Shown here piece by piece: positions 25,309 to 35,954 of a stretch of DNA of 64,000 nucleotides. Source of the stretch: SHZI01 sp963802215 (GTDB lineage: Bacteria; Pseudomonadota; Gammaproteobacteria; Steroidobacterales; GCA-2729495). How positions within the stretch are numbered: position 1 is the first letter of the stretch; each line of letters begins with the position of its first letter. The notes under the pieces were generated by a model that made no database searches, was not told the DNA's origin, and saw only the letters and a list, made by a program, of their open reading frames with translations. The stretch covers positions 1,054,001 to 1,118,000 of the forward strand of contig CAWDHQ010000001.1 in assembly GCA_963802215.1 (NCBI GenBank), in the 5' to 3' direction. The position numbers and the translations under genes are program-made.

Positions 25309-25806
25309 CTAGAACAGCGGCAGCAGCAGCGCTCCCCTGACGACCAATGCCGCGTAAACGGCCGCCAGAACATCATCGAGCATAATGCCCAGCCCTCCCG
25401 GTATTCTGTGATCAGCCTCGCGAATCGGCCACGGTTTGGCCACGTCGAAGGCGCGGAACGCCAGGAACGCCACCAGCGTCCAGCCCGGGGTCCGCGGTGT
25501 GACGGACAGCACGAGAAGCATGGCGACGATTTCGTCGAGCACGATGCCGCCGTGATCATGCACCCCGAGCCGGCGGGCGCTCGTGCCGCAGATCACGCAC
25601 CCGGCGGCGAAGGCCGCCCCGAGGACCGGGAACATGACGCCCGGCGGAACCGGCGGCAGCGCCCAGAAGATCGCGACGGCGAGCAACGACCCCCAGGTCC
25701 CCGGCGCCACCGGGAGCAGCCCGGAACCCAGCCCGAAGGCCAGCCAGTGCACCGGATCCCGGAGCACCTGGCGCGCAAGATCCCTGGGCGCGTGACTGTC
25801 GGCCAT
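25309..25806 (-). CDS. pgpA: Phosphatidylglycerophosphatase A
   Basis: This 165-residue membrane phosphatase converts phosphatidylglycerophosphate to phosphatidylglycerol. The family motifs GSGLLPVAPGTWGSLLAV, DHGGIVLDEIVAM and FRAFDVAKPWPIREAD, plus LGIMLDDVLAAVYA, are all present. Its ATG shares a TGATG junction with the thiL stop, so translation is coupled. The nusB-thiL-pgpA order is a conserved proteobacterial arrangement. Confidence 0.93.
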   Translation of the reverse strand: MADSHAPRDLARQVLRDPVHWLAFGLGSGLLPVAPGTWGSLLAVAIFWALPPVPPGVMFPVLGAAFAAGCVICGTSARRLGVHDHGGIVLDEIVAMLLVLSVTPRTPGWTLVAFLAFRAFDVAKPWPIREADHRIPGGLGIMLDDVLAAVYAALVVRGALLLPLF

Positions 25807-26765
25807 CAGAAGTGCCGGTACGTGGTGTCGGGGACGGCCAGCGGCTGGCCGTGCAGGTGCCAGCGGCATCCGGGTCCCGCAACGACCGTGCCGATCCGCG
25901 TCACCGGCACGGTCCATCCGGCCGCCAGCTCGCGGAGGTGCGGCTCGTCCGCGGGACGCACGGTAAAACACAGCTCGTAGTCGTCCCCGCCGGTAAGCGC
26001 GCACTCGATGGCAGTTTCCGCACGGACGCTGCGCAGCTCATCGCTGAGGGGCAGCTCGCCGGCGTCCATTTCGGCACCGGCGCCACTGGCGGCGAGCAGC
26101 TTGCGCAGGTCGTCGTCGAGGCCGTCGGAAACGTCCAGCATGGCGCTGGCGATGCCAGCGAGCGCAAGACCTTCGTGGACGCGCGGCTCCGGGTAGAGAA
26201 AGTGGTGGCGCAACGCCATTACCGCCTCATCCGGAACTTTTTCTTCCATGAGCAACCTGCCGGCGACGGCATCTCCGGGGTGCCCCGTGACCCAGACGCC
26301 GTCGCCCGGCTCGGCGCCGCCTCGCCGGACCGTACGTCCGGGGCGCGCCCGGCCGTGGACGGTGACGGTCGCTCCCAGCGGACCACGCACCGTGTCGCCG
26401 CCCACCAACTCCACGCCGAAGCGGTCGGCAAGCGCGAACAGCCCCCGCGTGAACTCGCCAACCCACACCTCGTCGGCTGCCGGTAGCGAGAGGGCCAGCG
26501 AGAACCACAGGGGCTCGGCGGCCATCGCCGCCATGTCACTCAGGTTCACGGCCAGGCAGCGGTGGCCGACCGCGGCGGCGGGAGTCCCCGCCGGGAAGTG
26601 CGTGCCCTCCGCGATGCTGTCGGTGGCAACCACCAGATCGAACCCGGGCTCGAGCCGCAGGACCGCGGCGTCGTCCCCGATGCCGAGCACCACGTCGGCG
26701 CGCGGCGGCCCACGGGCCGCACCCCGGCGGTCGAAGAAGGTGCTGATCAGGGATCGCTCGTCCAT
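25806..26765 (-). CDS. thiL: Thiamine-monophosphate kinase
   Basis: This 319-residue kinase phosphorylates thiamine monophosphate to thiamine diphosphate. It has the N-terminal VVLGIGDDAAVLR, the Mg/ATP motif ATDSIAEGTHF, VNLSDMAAMAA, GGDTVRGPL and ISDG-like MLDVSDGLDDDL. ATG 26765 begins MDERSLISTFF, the conserved start. It lies 17 bases after nusB in the same operon and ends overlapping pgpA. Confidence 0.94.
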   Translation of the reverse strand: MDERSLISTFFDRRGAARGPPRADVVLGIGDDAAVLRLEPGFDLVVATDSIAEGTHFPAGTPAAAVGHRCLAVNLSDMAAMAAEPLWFSLALSLPAADEVWVGEFTRGLFALADRFGVELVGGDTVRGPLGATVTVHGRARPGRTVRRGGAEPGDGVWVTGHPGDAVAGRLLMEEKVPDEAVMALRHHFLYPEPRVHEGLALAGIASAMLDVSDGLDDDLRKLLAASGAGAEMDAGELPLSDELRSVRAETAIECALTGGDDYELCFTVRPADEPHLRELAAGWTVPVTRIGTVVAGPGCRWHLHGQPLAVPDTTYRHF

Positions 26766-26782
26766 GACCGGGTCAGTGATTC

Positions 26783-27199
26783 TCAGGCCGCCGGGCGCAG
26801 CTTCGGGGCGACCTTGTCGAGCAGCGCGTTGATGTAGCGATGGCCGTCGGTGGCGCCGAATTCCTTCGCCAGCTGCACCGCTTCGCTGATGGCGACCTTC
26901 ACGGGTATCTCGGGATGGTCCCGCAGCTCCATGAGACCGAGCCACAGGATGGCGTGCTCCACCGGGTCGAGCTGACCCACCGGCCGGTCGGCATCGCCGG
27001 CAATCAGCGCGTCGAGCGCCACGGTGTCGGCCAGGATCTCGCCGAGGAGCCGGCGGAAATAATCCACGTCGACCTTCTCGAAATCCTTCTGCGAGGAAAA
27101 CTGCGCCACGATCTCGGCAGCGGTGTGCCCGGCGAGCTGACGCTGGTAGAGCGCCTGCACCAGCAGGCGGCGCGAACCGTGCCGACCGGTAGCAGCCAT
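26783..27199 (-). CDS. nusB: Transcription antitermination factor NusB
   Basis: The 138-residue all-helical protein binds boxA RNA with NusE (S10) during rRNA antitermination. RLLVQALYQRQLAG, then DYFRRLLGEIL, LDPVEHAILWLGLMEL and KVAISEAVQLAKEFGATDGHRYINALLDKVA match the family throughout. ATG 27199 starts this block. It follows ribH by 10 bases, the usual ribH-nusB order. Confidence 0.95.
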   Translation of the reverse strand: MAATGRHGSRRLLVQALYQRQLAGHTAAEIVAQFSSQKDFEKVDVDYFRRLLGEILADTVALDALIAGDADRPVGQLDPVEHAILWLGLMELRDHPEIPVKVAISEAVQLAKEFGATDGHRYINALLDKVAPKLRPAA

Positions 27200-27209
27200 G
27201 ATGCGGGGC

Positions 27210-27677
27210 TCAGGCCCCCAGCTGACGCAGGAGACTGACCATCTCGAGCGTCGCCAGCACGGCGTCGGCACCCTTGTTGCCGGCCTTGCCGCCCGCGCGA
27301 TCCATGGCCTGGTCCATCGTGTCGGTGGTGAGGACGCCAAAGCCGATCGGCACACCGTGCTCGAGGCTCACGCGATTGAGGCCCGCGGCGCACTCGCCGC
27401 AGACGAAGTCGAAATGGGGGGTCTGGCCACGGATCACGGCGCCCAGCGCGGCGATACCGTCGTAGCGGCGCAGCTTCGCCAGCTGCTGGGCGGCCAGCGG
27501 CAACTCGAAGGCGCCGGGCACCCGGACGACATGGATGTCCGCATCCCCCGCGCCGTGACGCTTCAGCGCATCCACGGCGCCATCCACCAGGTTGCGGACG
27601 ATCATTTCGTTGAAGCGGGCCGCCAGGATCACGATGCGCACATCGCGGGCGATGAGTTGTCCTTCGAGCATGCGCAT
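27210..27677 (-). CDS. ribH: 6,7-dimethyl-8-ribityllumazine synthase
   Basis: This 155-residue enzyme condenses the pyrimidine and the four-carbon butanone phosphate into lumazine, the penultimate step of riboflavin synthesis. ARFNEMIVRNLVDGA, VPGAFELPLAAQQLA, ALGAVIRGQTPHFDFVC (catalytic histidine) and PIGFGVLTTDTMDQAMDRAGGKAGNKG are all conserved. It lies 9 bases after ribBX in the operon. Confidence 0.96.
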   Translation of the reverse strand: MRMLEGQLIARDVRIVILAARFNEMIVRNLVDGAVDALKRHGAGDADIHVVRVPGAFELPLAAQQLAKLRRYDGIAALGAVIRGQTPHFDFVCGECAAGLNRVSLEHGVPIGFGVLTTDTMDQAMDRAGGKAGNKGADAVLATLEMVSLLRQLGA

Positions 27678-27686
27678 GTGCCGCGA

Positions 27687-28880
27687 TCAGCCACCGGGGC
27701 GCCATTCCGGCGCGTCGACGTACTCTACTACCTCGAGCCCGAAGGCCGATAGGCCGTGCATCTGCTTGGGAGCGCTGAGGACGCGCATGCGGTGGACACC
27801 CAGGTCCCTGAGGATCTGCGCGCCGGTGCCGTAGCTGCGGAGGACCTGGCCACCGGGCGGGGGCTGGCGCTCCCCGCCGGCAGCACGGCCAAGCGACCGG
27901 ACTGCCGCCAGCAGTTCCCGGGGTGACTCGCCGTAGTGAAGCAGGACGACGACACCGTGGCCGGCGCTGGCGATCTGCTCCATGGCTGCGCGCAATGGCC
28001 AGCCCAGCTCGGGGCTGCGCACGCCCACCACGTCACCCAGGGTGTCCTGCACGTGGACCCGCACCAGCGGCGGCACGGGCTGGGTGAGGTCGCCCTTCAC
28101 CAGGGCAATGTGCACATTGCGGCTGACATGATCCTCGTAGGCGATCAGCCGGAACGGGCCGAACTCCGTCTCCACCGAGTGCTCCGCGACGCGCTCGACG
28201 GACTCCTCGTGCTGGAGCCGGTAGCGGATGAGGTCCGCAATCGTGCCGATCTTCAGTCCGTGTTCCCGGGCGAACGCCTCCAGCTGGGGCCGGCGGGCCA
28301 TGGTGCCGTCTTCATTTAGGATTTCCACGATCACGGCCGCCGGCTCGAAGCCGGCAAGGCGCGCGAGGTCGCAGCCGGCCTCGGTGTGCCCGGCGCGGGT
28401 CAGCACGCCGCCCGACTGGGCCATGAGCGGGAAGATATGACCAGGCTGGCGGATGTCCTCCGGCGTCGCGTCCTGGCTTACCGCTACCCGGACCGTGCGG
28501 GCGCGATCCTGGGCCGAGATCCCGGTGGTGACGCCCTCGGCAGCCTCGATCGAGACCGTGAAGTTGGTGCTCTGCTGGCGGTCGGTGTCGCCGACCATCA
28601 GCGGCAGGCGCAGCTGCTGGCACCGTGCGCGGGTGAGGGTCAGGCAGATGAGCCCCCGGCCGAAACGGGCCATGAAGTTGATGTCTTCCGGCCGGACCCG
28701 GGCGGCGGCCATGAGCAGGTCGCCCTCGTTCTCCCGGTCCTCGTCGTCGACGATGATGACCATGCGCCCCTGGCGCAGGTCCTCGACAATGGCGGGTACA
28801 GGGCTGAACCCGACGACGCCCGTAGTAGCGCCTTTAGGCGCGACCGCGCCAGCGGGTATGCCTTTATCGAACGGAGTCAT
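27687..28880 (-). CDS. ribBX: 3,4-dihydroxy-2-butanone-4-phosphate synthase with degenerate GTP cyclohydrolase II domain (RibBX)
   Basis: The protein has 397 residues. Residues 25-225 are an intact DHBP synthase: VDDEDRENEGDLLMAA, GRGLICLTL, TNFTVSIEA, and RAGHTEAGCDLARLAG with the catalytic histidine. Residues 230-390 align with GTP cyclohydrolase II, but the zinc-binding ECLTGD...RCDCG stretch reads VQDTLGDVVGVRSPELG, with all three cysteines absent. GTP cyclohydrolase activity should therefore be lost. This is the known RibBX variant of proteobacteria, so a separate ribA must exist elsewhere. Its ATG overlaps the ribE stop (ATGA). Confidence 0.9.
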   Translation of the reverse strand: MTPFDKGIPAGAVAPKGATTGVVGFSPVPAIVEDLRQGRMVIIVDDEDRENEGDLLMAAARVRPEDINFMARFGRGLICLTLTRARCQQLRLPLMVGDTDRQQSTNFTVSIEAAEGVTTGISAQDRARTVRVAVSQDATPEDIRQPGHIFPLMAQSGGVLTRAGHTEAGCDLARLAGFEPAAVIVEILNEDGTMARRPQLEAFAREHGLKIGTIADLIRYRLQHEESVERVAEHSVETEFGPFRLIAYEDHVSRNVHIALVKGDLTQPVPPLVRVHVQDTLGDVVGVRSPELGWPLRAAMEQIASAGHGVVVLLHYGESPRELLAAVRSLGRAAGGERQPPPGGQVLRSYGTGAQILRDLGVHRMRVLSAPKQMHGLSAFGLEVVEYVDAPEWRPGG

Positions 28881-29482
28881 GTAGTGCCCAGCAGTCTTTC
28901 CACGTAACGCGCCACCAGGTCCACTTCGACGTTGACCCGGGACCCGATGCGATAGTGTTGCATGATTGTGTTCGCCAGCGTGTGCGGGACCAGGGTGACG
29001 AGCACCAGTCCGTCCGTGACGTCGTTGACGGTCAGGCTCACCCCGTCGATGCAGACGGAGCCCTTCCTGGCGACGTAGCGCCTGAGCGATTCGGGCAGCC
29101 GGAAGCGGATTATGGCGGTGCCGCCCTCCTCCCGCCGTTCGGCCACCTCGCCGATGCCGTCGACGTGACCGGTGACCAGATGACCGCCCAGGGGATCAGC
29201 GAGCGTCAGCGCCGGCTCGAGGTTGACGGGGCTGCCGGACTCCAGGAGCCCCAGGGTGGTCACCCGGAGCGTCTCGGCGGAAACATCGGCGGCGAAGGTT
29301 TCCGGCCCGAACTCCACCACCGTCAGGCAGGCTCCGTTGACCGCAATGCTGTCGCCGAGGCACATGGGGCGGGCGGCCTCGCGCCCGCCGAGCGCCCCAA
29401 GGCCGACCACGAAGCGCTTCCCGGATGGAGTGGCCGCAACCGAACGGACGGCGCCGACGGCCTGCACGATACCTGTGAACAT
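28877..29482 (-). CDS. ribE: Riboflavin synthase, alpha chain
   Basis: This 201-residue enzyme dismutates two lumazines to riboflavin. The duplicated barrel is visible: MFTGIVQAVG at the start, CLGDSIAVNGACLTVVEF, LGGHLVTGHVDGIGEV, then the second half GSVCIDGVSLTVNDV and IGSRVNVEVDLVARYVERLL. It starts at a TGATG junction with ribD and its stop overlaps the ribBX ATG, so all three are translationally coupled. Confidence 0.96.
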   Translation of the reverse strand: MFTGIVQAVGAVRSVAATPSGKRFVVGLGALGGREAARPMCLGDSIAVNGACLTVVEFGPETFAADVSAETLRVTTLGLLESGSPVNLEPALTLADPLGGHLVTGHVDGIGEVAERREEGGTAIIRFRLPESLRRYVARKGSVCIDGVSLTVNDVTDGLVLVTLVPHTLANTIMQHYRIGSRVNVEVDLVARYVERLLGTT

Positions 29483-30618
29483 CAGATGGATTTTCCCGAA
29501 GCCGATACCGGCATGTAGATCAGGCGCAGGTCCTCGCCCACGCGACGCATCTCCTGCAGGCGGAACTGCGGCCGCGCCGCCAGGTCCGCCGGCGGCCCCA
29601 GGTCGAACATGCCACGGGCGCCGGCGCCAAGCACGCTGGCCGCCTGGTAGATCACGAGTTCGTCGATCAGGCCAGCTGCCAGCAGGGCACCGTTCAGCAC
29701 CGGGCCGGCCTCGACCCATACTTCGTTGATCTCGAGTTCGCCGAGGCGGCGGAACACGGCTGCCAGATCGATGCGGCCGGCGCCGTCGGGCGCCTCCTCG
29801 ACCAGCGCTCCCCGGGACAGCAGGGCACCGGGCTCTGCCCCGCTGCCGTCCGCCCCGGCGCCAAACACGAGGACATCACCCGGCCGCGCGAGGATCCGGG
29901 CCGTCGGGGGCGTGCGGTACCGGGAGTCCAGGATCACCCGGAGCGGCTGAACCGGCAGCGCCTGCCCGGCTTCGCGCACCGTCATGGCCGGGTCGTCTGC
30001 GAGGACCGTGCCAATACCCGTGAGGATGGCGGCACTCCGGGCGCGCCAGCGCTGCACGTCCTCCCGGGCTGCCTCCCCCGTGAGCCACTGGCTGCGACCG
30101 TCCGGGAGCGCGGTGCGGCCATCGAGCGTGGCGGCGATCTTGCTCCGGACGAGGGGCCAGCCCCGGCGCATGCGGAGCATGAACCCCGCGTTCAGCCGTT
30201 CCGACTCGGTGGCCAGCAGCCCGCCGCTGACCTCGATGCCCGCCGCCCGCAGCGCCTGCTCGCCCCCGCCGTTGACGCGGGGATTCGGGTCTGCGGCGCC
30301 GTAGACGACCCGCCGGATGCCCGCCGCGATGAGGCCGGCCGTGCACGGCGGCGTGCGGCCCGTGTGGCAGCAGGGCTCCAGGGTGACGTAGGCCGTCGCG
30401 CCGCGGGCAGCACTGCCCGCCTTCGCCAGCGCATCGGCTTCGGCGTGGGGTCCTCCGGCGCGGACGTGCCAGCCTTCCGCGATGACGGTCCCGCCGTCGG
30501 CGATCACGCAGCCGACCCGGGGGTTCGGGTGGGTGGTGTTCAGGCCTCGGGCGGCAAGGTGCAGGGCCCGGGCCATGTGCCGGCGATCCTCCACCGTGAA
30601 AACCGGCTGCCCGGTCAC
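29482..30618 (-). CDS. ribD: Bifunctional diaminohydroxyphosphoribosylaminopyrimidine deaminase / reductase
   Basis: This 378-residue enzyme performs the second and third steps of riboflavin synthesis. The deaminase domain (residues 10-145) has the zinc site PHAEADAL and LEPCCHTGRTPPC. The reductase domain (150-370) has LVRSKIAATLDGRTAL, SQWLTGEAARED and DPAMTVR, then VWVEAGPVLNGALL. The start is GTG 30618, which overlaps the nrdR stop (GTGA). Confidence 0.95.
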   Translation of the reverse strand: MTGQPVFTVEDRRHMARALHLAARGLNTTHPNPRVGCVIADGGTVIAEGWHVRAGGPHAEADALAKAGSAARGATAYVTLEPCCHTGRTPPCTAGLIAAGIRRVVYGAADPNPRVNGGGEQALRAAGIEVSGGLLATESERLNAGFMLRMRRGWPLVRSKIAATLDGRTALPDGRSQWLTGEAAREDVQRWRARSAAILTGIGTVLADDPAMTVREAGQALPVQPLRVILDSRYRTPPTARILARPGDVLVFGAGADGSGAEPGALLSRGALVEEAPDGAGRIDLAAVFRRLGELEINEVWVEAGPVLNGALLAAGLIDELVIYQAASVLGAGARGMFDLGPPADLAARPQFRLQEMRRVGEDLRLIYMPVSASGKSI

Positions 30619-31121
30619 CGGGGCTCGTCCGGCAGCAGGGGCAGCTGGTCACGGCGCCGGTCCTGGTCGGCCAGCTCACGCAACTTCCGGATCTCCTCCT
30701 GGAACGACTCCACGTCCTGAAAGCTCCTGTACACCGAGGCGTAGCGAACGTAGGCCACCTCGTCCAGCGCCCGCAGCTCCTCCATGACGAGGTCGCCGAT
30801 CCGCCGCGAAGGCACCTCCCGCTCACCCATGGTCTGAAGCCGGTGGGTCACCCGGGCCAGCGCCTCCTCCACCGCTTCGCTGCTCACCGGCCGCTTCTCC
30901 AGCGCGCGGATCATTCCGCTGCGCAGCTTGTGATCGTCGAAGGGCTCCCGGCTGTCATCCCGCTTCACCACCCGGGGCATGACGAGTTCGGCGCTCTCGA
31001 AGGTCGTGAAGCGCTCGCCACAGCCCAGGCACTCGCGGCGGCGGCGGATCTGGGTGCCTTCACCGGCCAGCCGCGAGTCGATGACCTTCGTTTCAGGGTG
31101 GTTGCAGAAGGGGCAGTGCAT
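30615..31121 (-). CDS. nrdR: Transcriptional repressor NrdR
   Basis: This 168-residue regulator represses ribonucleotide reductase genes in response to nucleotides. It has an N-terminal zinc ribbon (MHCPFCNHPETKVIDSR, then RRRECLGCGERFTTFE) and an ATP-cone (residues 47-137: VVKRDDSREPFDDHKLRSG, then LALERKP-like ALEKRPVS). No NrdR box is visible within this window. It is 22 bases after glyA and leads the rib genes, a conserved gammaproteobacterial arrangement. Confidence 0.96.
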   Translation of the reverse strand: MHCPFCNHPETKVIDSRLAGEGTQIRRRRECLGCGERFTTFESAELVMPRVVKRDDSREPFDDHKLRSGMIRALEKRPVSSEAVEEALARVTHRLQTMGEREVPSRRIGDLVMEELRALDEVAYVRYASVYRSFQDVESFQEEIRKLRELADQDRRRDQLPLLPDEPR

Positions 31122-31143
31122 CGAGTCGCACCGGGGCCCGCAA

Positions 31144-32397
31144 CTACTGGTAGACCGGGAAGCGCCCGCAGAGCTCGATCACCTGCTTGCGGATCTTCGC
31201 CGCCCGCGGCTCGTCCCTGATGTCGTCCAGGATGTCGGCGATCCAGCCCGTCAGCTGCCGGATCTCGGTGGCACGGAAGCCGCGGGTGGTCACGGCGGGC
31301 GTGCCCAGCCGGAGGCCGCTGGTGACGAAGGGCGACCGGGGATCGTTGGGCACCGCGTTCTTGTTGACGGTGATGTGGGCGGCATCGAGCACGGCGTCGG
31401 CGTCCTTGCCCGTGATGTCCTTGTCGATGAGGTCCAGCAGGAACATGTGGTTCTCGGTGCCGCCCGACACGATCTTGTAGCCCCGCTCCATCAGCACCTG
31501 GGCCATGAGCGCGGCGTTGGCCTTCACTTCCTTCTGGTAGACCTTGAATTCGGGCTGGAGGGCCTCGAGGAAGGCCACGGCCTTCGCGGCGATCACGTGC
31601 ATGAGCGGCCCGCCCTGGGTACCGGGGAACACCAGGGAGTTCATCTTCTTGTGTATCTCGTCGTTCGGGCGGGCCAGGATCATGCCGCCTCGCGGGCCAC
31701 GGAGCGTCTTGTGGGTGGTCGTGGTCGTGACATCGGCGATGGGGACCGGATTCGGGTACTCGCCGGCCGCCACCAGGCCCGCCACGTGGGCCATGTCGAC
31801 GAACAGGTACGCGCCGACGCTGTCGGCAATCTCGCGGAACTTCTGCCAGTCCACGACCCGCGAGTAGGCGGAGAAGCCGGCGATGATCATCCGCGGCTTG
31901 TGCTCGCGGGCCAGGCTGGCCACTTCATCGTAATTGATGAGCCCGGTGGTGGCGTCAACCCCGTAGGAGACGATCCTGAACAGCCGCCCTGAAAAATTCA
32001 CCGGCGAGCCGTGGGTGAGATGACCGCCGTGCGCCAGGCTCATGCCGAGCACCGTGTCGCCCGGCTGCAGCAAGCCCAGATAGACCGCGGCATTCGCCTG
32101 GGAGCCCGAGTGCGGCTGCACGTTGGCGTAGGCGGCGCCAAACAGCTGCTTCGCGCGTTCGATGGCCAGGTTCTCGGCGATGTCGACGTACTGGCAGCCG
32201 CCGTAGTAGCGCTTGCCCGGATAGCCCTCCGCGTACTTGTTGGTGAGCACCGAGCCCTGGGCTTCCAGCACCCGCCGGCTCACGTAGTTCTCGGACGCGA
32301 TCAGCTCGACATGCTCTTCCTGGCGGCGTTCCTCGCTCCTGATCGAACGGGCGAGCTCCGGGTCGAATCCGGCCAGGTCGGCATGGGTGTTGAGCAT
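31144..32397 (-). CDS. glyA: Serine hydroxymethyltransferase
   Basis: This 417-residue PLP enzyme interconverts serine and glycine with tetrahydrofolate, the main source of one-carbon units. ELIASENYVS, TNKYAEGYPGKRYYGGCQYVD, the PLP lysine in TTTTTHKTLRGPRGG and the C-terminal SGLRLGTPAVTTRG are present. ATG 32397 is chosen over an upstream in-frame ATG because GGAG lies 7 bases before it and MLNTHADLAGFDPELA is the usual start region. Confidence 0.97.
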   Translation of the reverse strand: MLNTHADLAGFDPELARSIRSEERRQEEHVELIASENYVSRRVLEAQGSVLTNKYAEGYPGKRYYGGCQYVDIAENLAIERAKQLFGAAYANVQPHSGSQANAAVYLGLLQPGDTVLGMSLAHGGHLTHGSPVNFSGRLFRIVSYGVDATTGLINYDEVASLAREHKPRMIIAGFSAYSRVVDWQKFREIADSVGAYLFVDMAHVAGLVAAGEYPNPVPIADVTTTTTHKTLRGPRGGMILARPNDEIHKKMNSLVFPGTQGGPLMHVIAAKAVAFLEALQPEFKVYQKEVKANAALMAQVLMERGYKIVSGGTENHMFLLDLIDKDITGKDADAVLDAAHITVNKNAVPNDPRSPFVTSGLRLGTPAVTTRGFRATEIRQLTGWIADILDDIRDEPRAAKIRKQVIELCGRFPVYQ

Positions 32398-32461
32398 GGG
32401 TGGGCTCCGCGGGGGAAAGCCCGTCATTCTAACCCGAGGTCCCGGGGTTCAGGCGGCCCTC

Positions 32462-33430
32462 TCAGGCGGCTTGGCCGGCGGCGACGAAGGACTCCACAAC
32501 GGCTGTCCAGGCCAGCGCCAGGTTGCGCCGGTTGTACCCGCCGCCACCGGTGGCCAGCAGCCGGCCCTCGCACCAGCGGTCGGCCAGGGCGCACAACCGC
32601 GCGGCCGCGTAGCCATGGGCCGCCGGGGATAACTGCAGGTGGGTGAGCGGGTCCCCCGCCAGGCCGTCCGCGCCGCACTGAAACAGGATGAACTCCGGCC
32701 GGAAGTCTGACAGGTAACCCTCGACGCGCTCCCAGGCCGCCCGGAACTCGTTGTCCCCCGCCCCCGGAGCCAGTGGAATGTTGAGCTTGTTGCCGGCGGC
32801 GGCACCCCGGCCGGTTTCCGACGCGGCGCCCGTCCCGGGATAAAGGTACCGCCCGTCCTCGTGGACGTCGGTGAAACCGATGGCGGGATCGTCCTCGAAG
32901 GCATAGAACACGCCGTCCCCGTGGTGGGCATCGATGTCCACGTAGGCGACCCGCGCAAGCCCGTGCCGGGAACGCAGCAGCTCGAGGACGACGCCGCAGT
33001 CGTTGTAGACGCAGAAGCCGGCGGCCCGGTCGCGGGCGGCGTGATGCAGCCCTGCAATGGGCACGAAGGCCCGGCGCGCGTGGCCGGCCATGATGTGCTC
33101 CATGGCGAATACCGACGCGCCGACGACGGCGGCTGCCGCGGCGTCCAGGCCACGGCGCGCGGGCGTATCGCCGCCGTCCAGCCAGCCCGTCCCTTCGAGG
33201 CAGAGGGTCTCGACGCGGGAGATGTGCTCGCGGGTGTGAAACGCCGCGATCTCGGCGTGGGTTGCCTCCGTGGCGGAGGCCAGGGTTACCCGGTCGCCGA
33301 AGCCTCGCGCGGCCAGTTCGCGATGGAATGCGTCGTGGCGGTCGGGACCGAACGGATGGCCATCGCCAAAGCCGTAGGCGGCGAGGTTCGCGCCCTTCAT
33401 CACGAGCACGTCATTCCGTCCCGAGGCCAC
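32462..33430 (-). CDS. Histone deacetylase-family protein (AcuC/acetylpolyamine deacetylase-like)
   Basis: The 322-residue protein has the arginase/deacetylase zinc site: HHAARDRAAGFCVYND (histidine pair), VDIDAHHGDGV, then LFQCGADGLAGDPL and the glycine-rich ATGGGGYN. Bacterial members deacetylate small acetylated amines or proteins; the exact substrate cannot be told here. It starts at GTG 33430, or at an in-frame ATG ten codons later, and lies 64 bases upstream of glyA in the same direction. A divergent ettA follows the other way. Confidence 0.88.
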   Translation of the reverse strand: MASGRNDVLVMKGANLAAYGFGDGHPFGPDRHDAFHRELAARGFGDRVTLASATEATHAEIAAFHTREHISRVETLCLEGTGWLDGGDTPARRGLDAAAAAVVGASVFAMEHIMAGHARRAFVPIAGLHHAARDRAAGFCVYNDCGVVLELLRSRHGLARVAYVDIDAHHGDGVFYAFEDDPAIGFTDVHEDGRYLYPGTGAASETGRGAAAGNKLNIPLAPGAGDNEFRAAWERVEGYLSDFRPEFILFQCGADGLAGDPLTHLQLSPAAHGYAAARLCALADRWCEGRLLATGGGGYNRRNLALAWTAVVESFVAAGQAA

Positions 33431-33474
33431 CGCCGCTACCCGTCCGATCCGTTCCGAGAGTCCCGAGTATAGCT

Positions 33475-33502
33475 TTGCAAGGTGTGGACCTTGCCCGATA
33501 AT
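33475..33502 (+). promoter_or_regulatory. Predicted sigma-70 promoter of ettA
   Basis: TTGCAA at 33475-33480 and GATAAT at 33497-33502 are separated by 16 bases and point to the GTG of ettA at 33554. It lies in the 123-base gap between the divergent deacetylase and ettA genes. Confidence 0.45.
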
Positions 33503-33553
33503 GTCCGCCAGTCTCCGTTCCCTCCAGCACGCGGCCAGAACCCAGGATCACCA

Positions 33554-35227
<1,674 letters not shown>

Positions 35228-35243
35228 CCAACTGCCAGCCACC

Positions 35244-35954
35244 ATGACAGCAAGCATCACCGCAGACGGCCGCTTCGAACGTGACGGCGGCACCGGCACG
35301 ATGGAATGCCCGCACTGCGGGGCGATCGGGCCCATGACTGTCACGGCCTACCCGTCCTTCGACAAGCTCAGGGCTGCGCGCCCGGCCCAGGTGGGCATCG
35401 TCCTGCAGTGCGCCGGCTGCAAGGCGCCGGTGTTCCTCCGCTACCGGACCCGCGCCTGGCGCGACGACCGGGTGGAGCTGCACCCGCTGCCCCAGCCGGT
35501 CGAGCACCCGCCCGAGCGCTTCAGCCTCAGCTACCTGCCGCCCGCCGTGGCGGCCCGCTTCCGCGAAGCCCTTGCCTGTTTCAGCAGCGGGCTCTGGCAG
35601 GCTTTCGCCGCCATGTGCCGGCAGACCGCCAGGGCCGTGTTCGAGGATGTCGGCGACGCGGGACGCCTGCGGGTCTACGACCTGGTCGCGGAAGTGCAGG
35701 AACTGGGCGACATCGACGAACCCACCTTCAACGCCGTGCGCCGGATCATCTTCGACCCGGATGCCAGCAGGCAGGAACCCGAATTCGACCGCCGGCAGGC
35801 CGCCGTGCTGCTGGAGACCATGAAGGACCTGCTCACCCAGACCTACGTGCGGCGCGCGAAGCTCAGGCAGGCGCTGAAGGTGCGGCGGTTCTTCGCCAAC
35901 CAGGCGGCGGGGATCGACGAGGACGAGCCGGAGCTGCCCGTCCGGAAGGCCTAG
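35244..35954 (+). CDS. DUF4145-like protein with N-terminal zinc ribbon
   Basis: This 236-residue protein begins with a zinc-ribbon pair (MECPHCGAIGPM and LQCAGCKAPVFL, residues 20-65). A helical domain follows that resembles DUF4145, with AAMCRQTARAVFEDVGDAGRLRVYDLV as the family's best-kept block. DUF4145 domains occur alone and in restriction-type systems, but no nuclease is adjacent here. Function is unknown. Its last 4 bases overlap the convergent purL end. Confidence 0.6.
   Translation: MTASITADGRFERDGGTGTMECPHCGAIGPMTVTAYPSFDKLRAARPAQVGIVLQCAGCKAPVFLRYRTRAWRDDRVELHPLPQPVEHPPERFSLSYLPPAVAARFREALACFSSGLWQAFAAMCRQTARAVFEDVGDAGRLRVYDLVAEVQELGDIDEPTFNAVRRIIFDPDASRQEPEFDRRQAAVLLETMKDLLTQTYVRRAKLRQALKVRRFFANQAAGIDEDEPELPVRKA

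Noticed and set aside
28881..32397. FMN riboswitch for the riboflavin genes
   Set aside because: Genes overlap or are separated by at most about 20 bases through ribD, ribE and ribBX, leaving no room for an RFN element.
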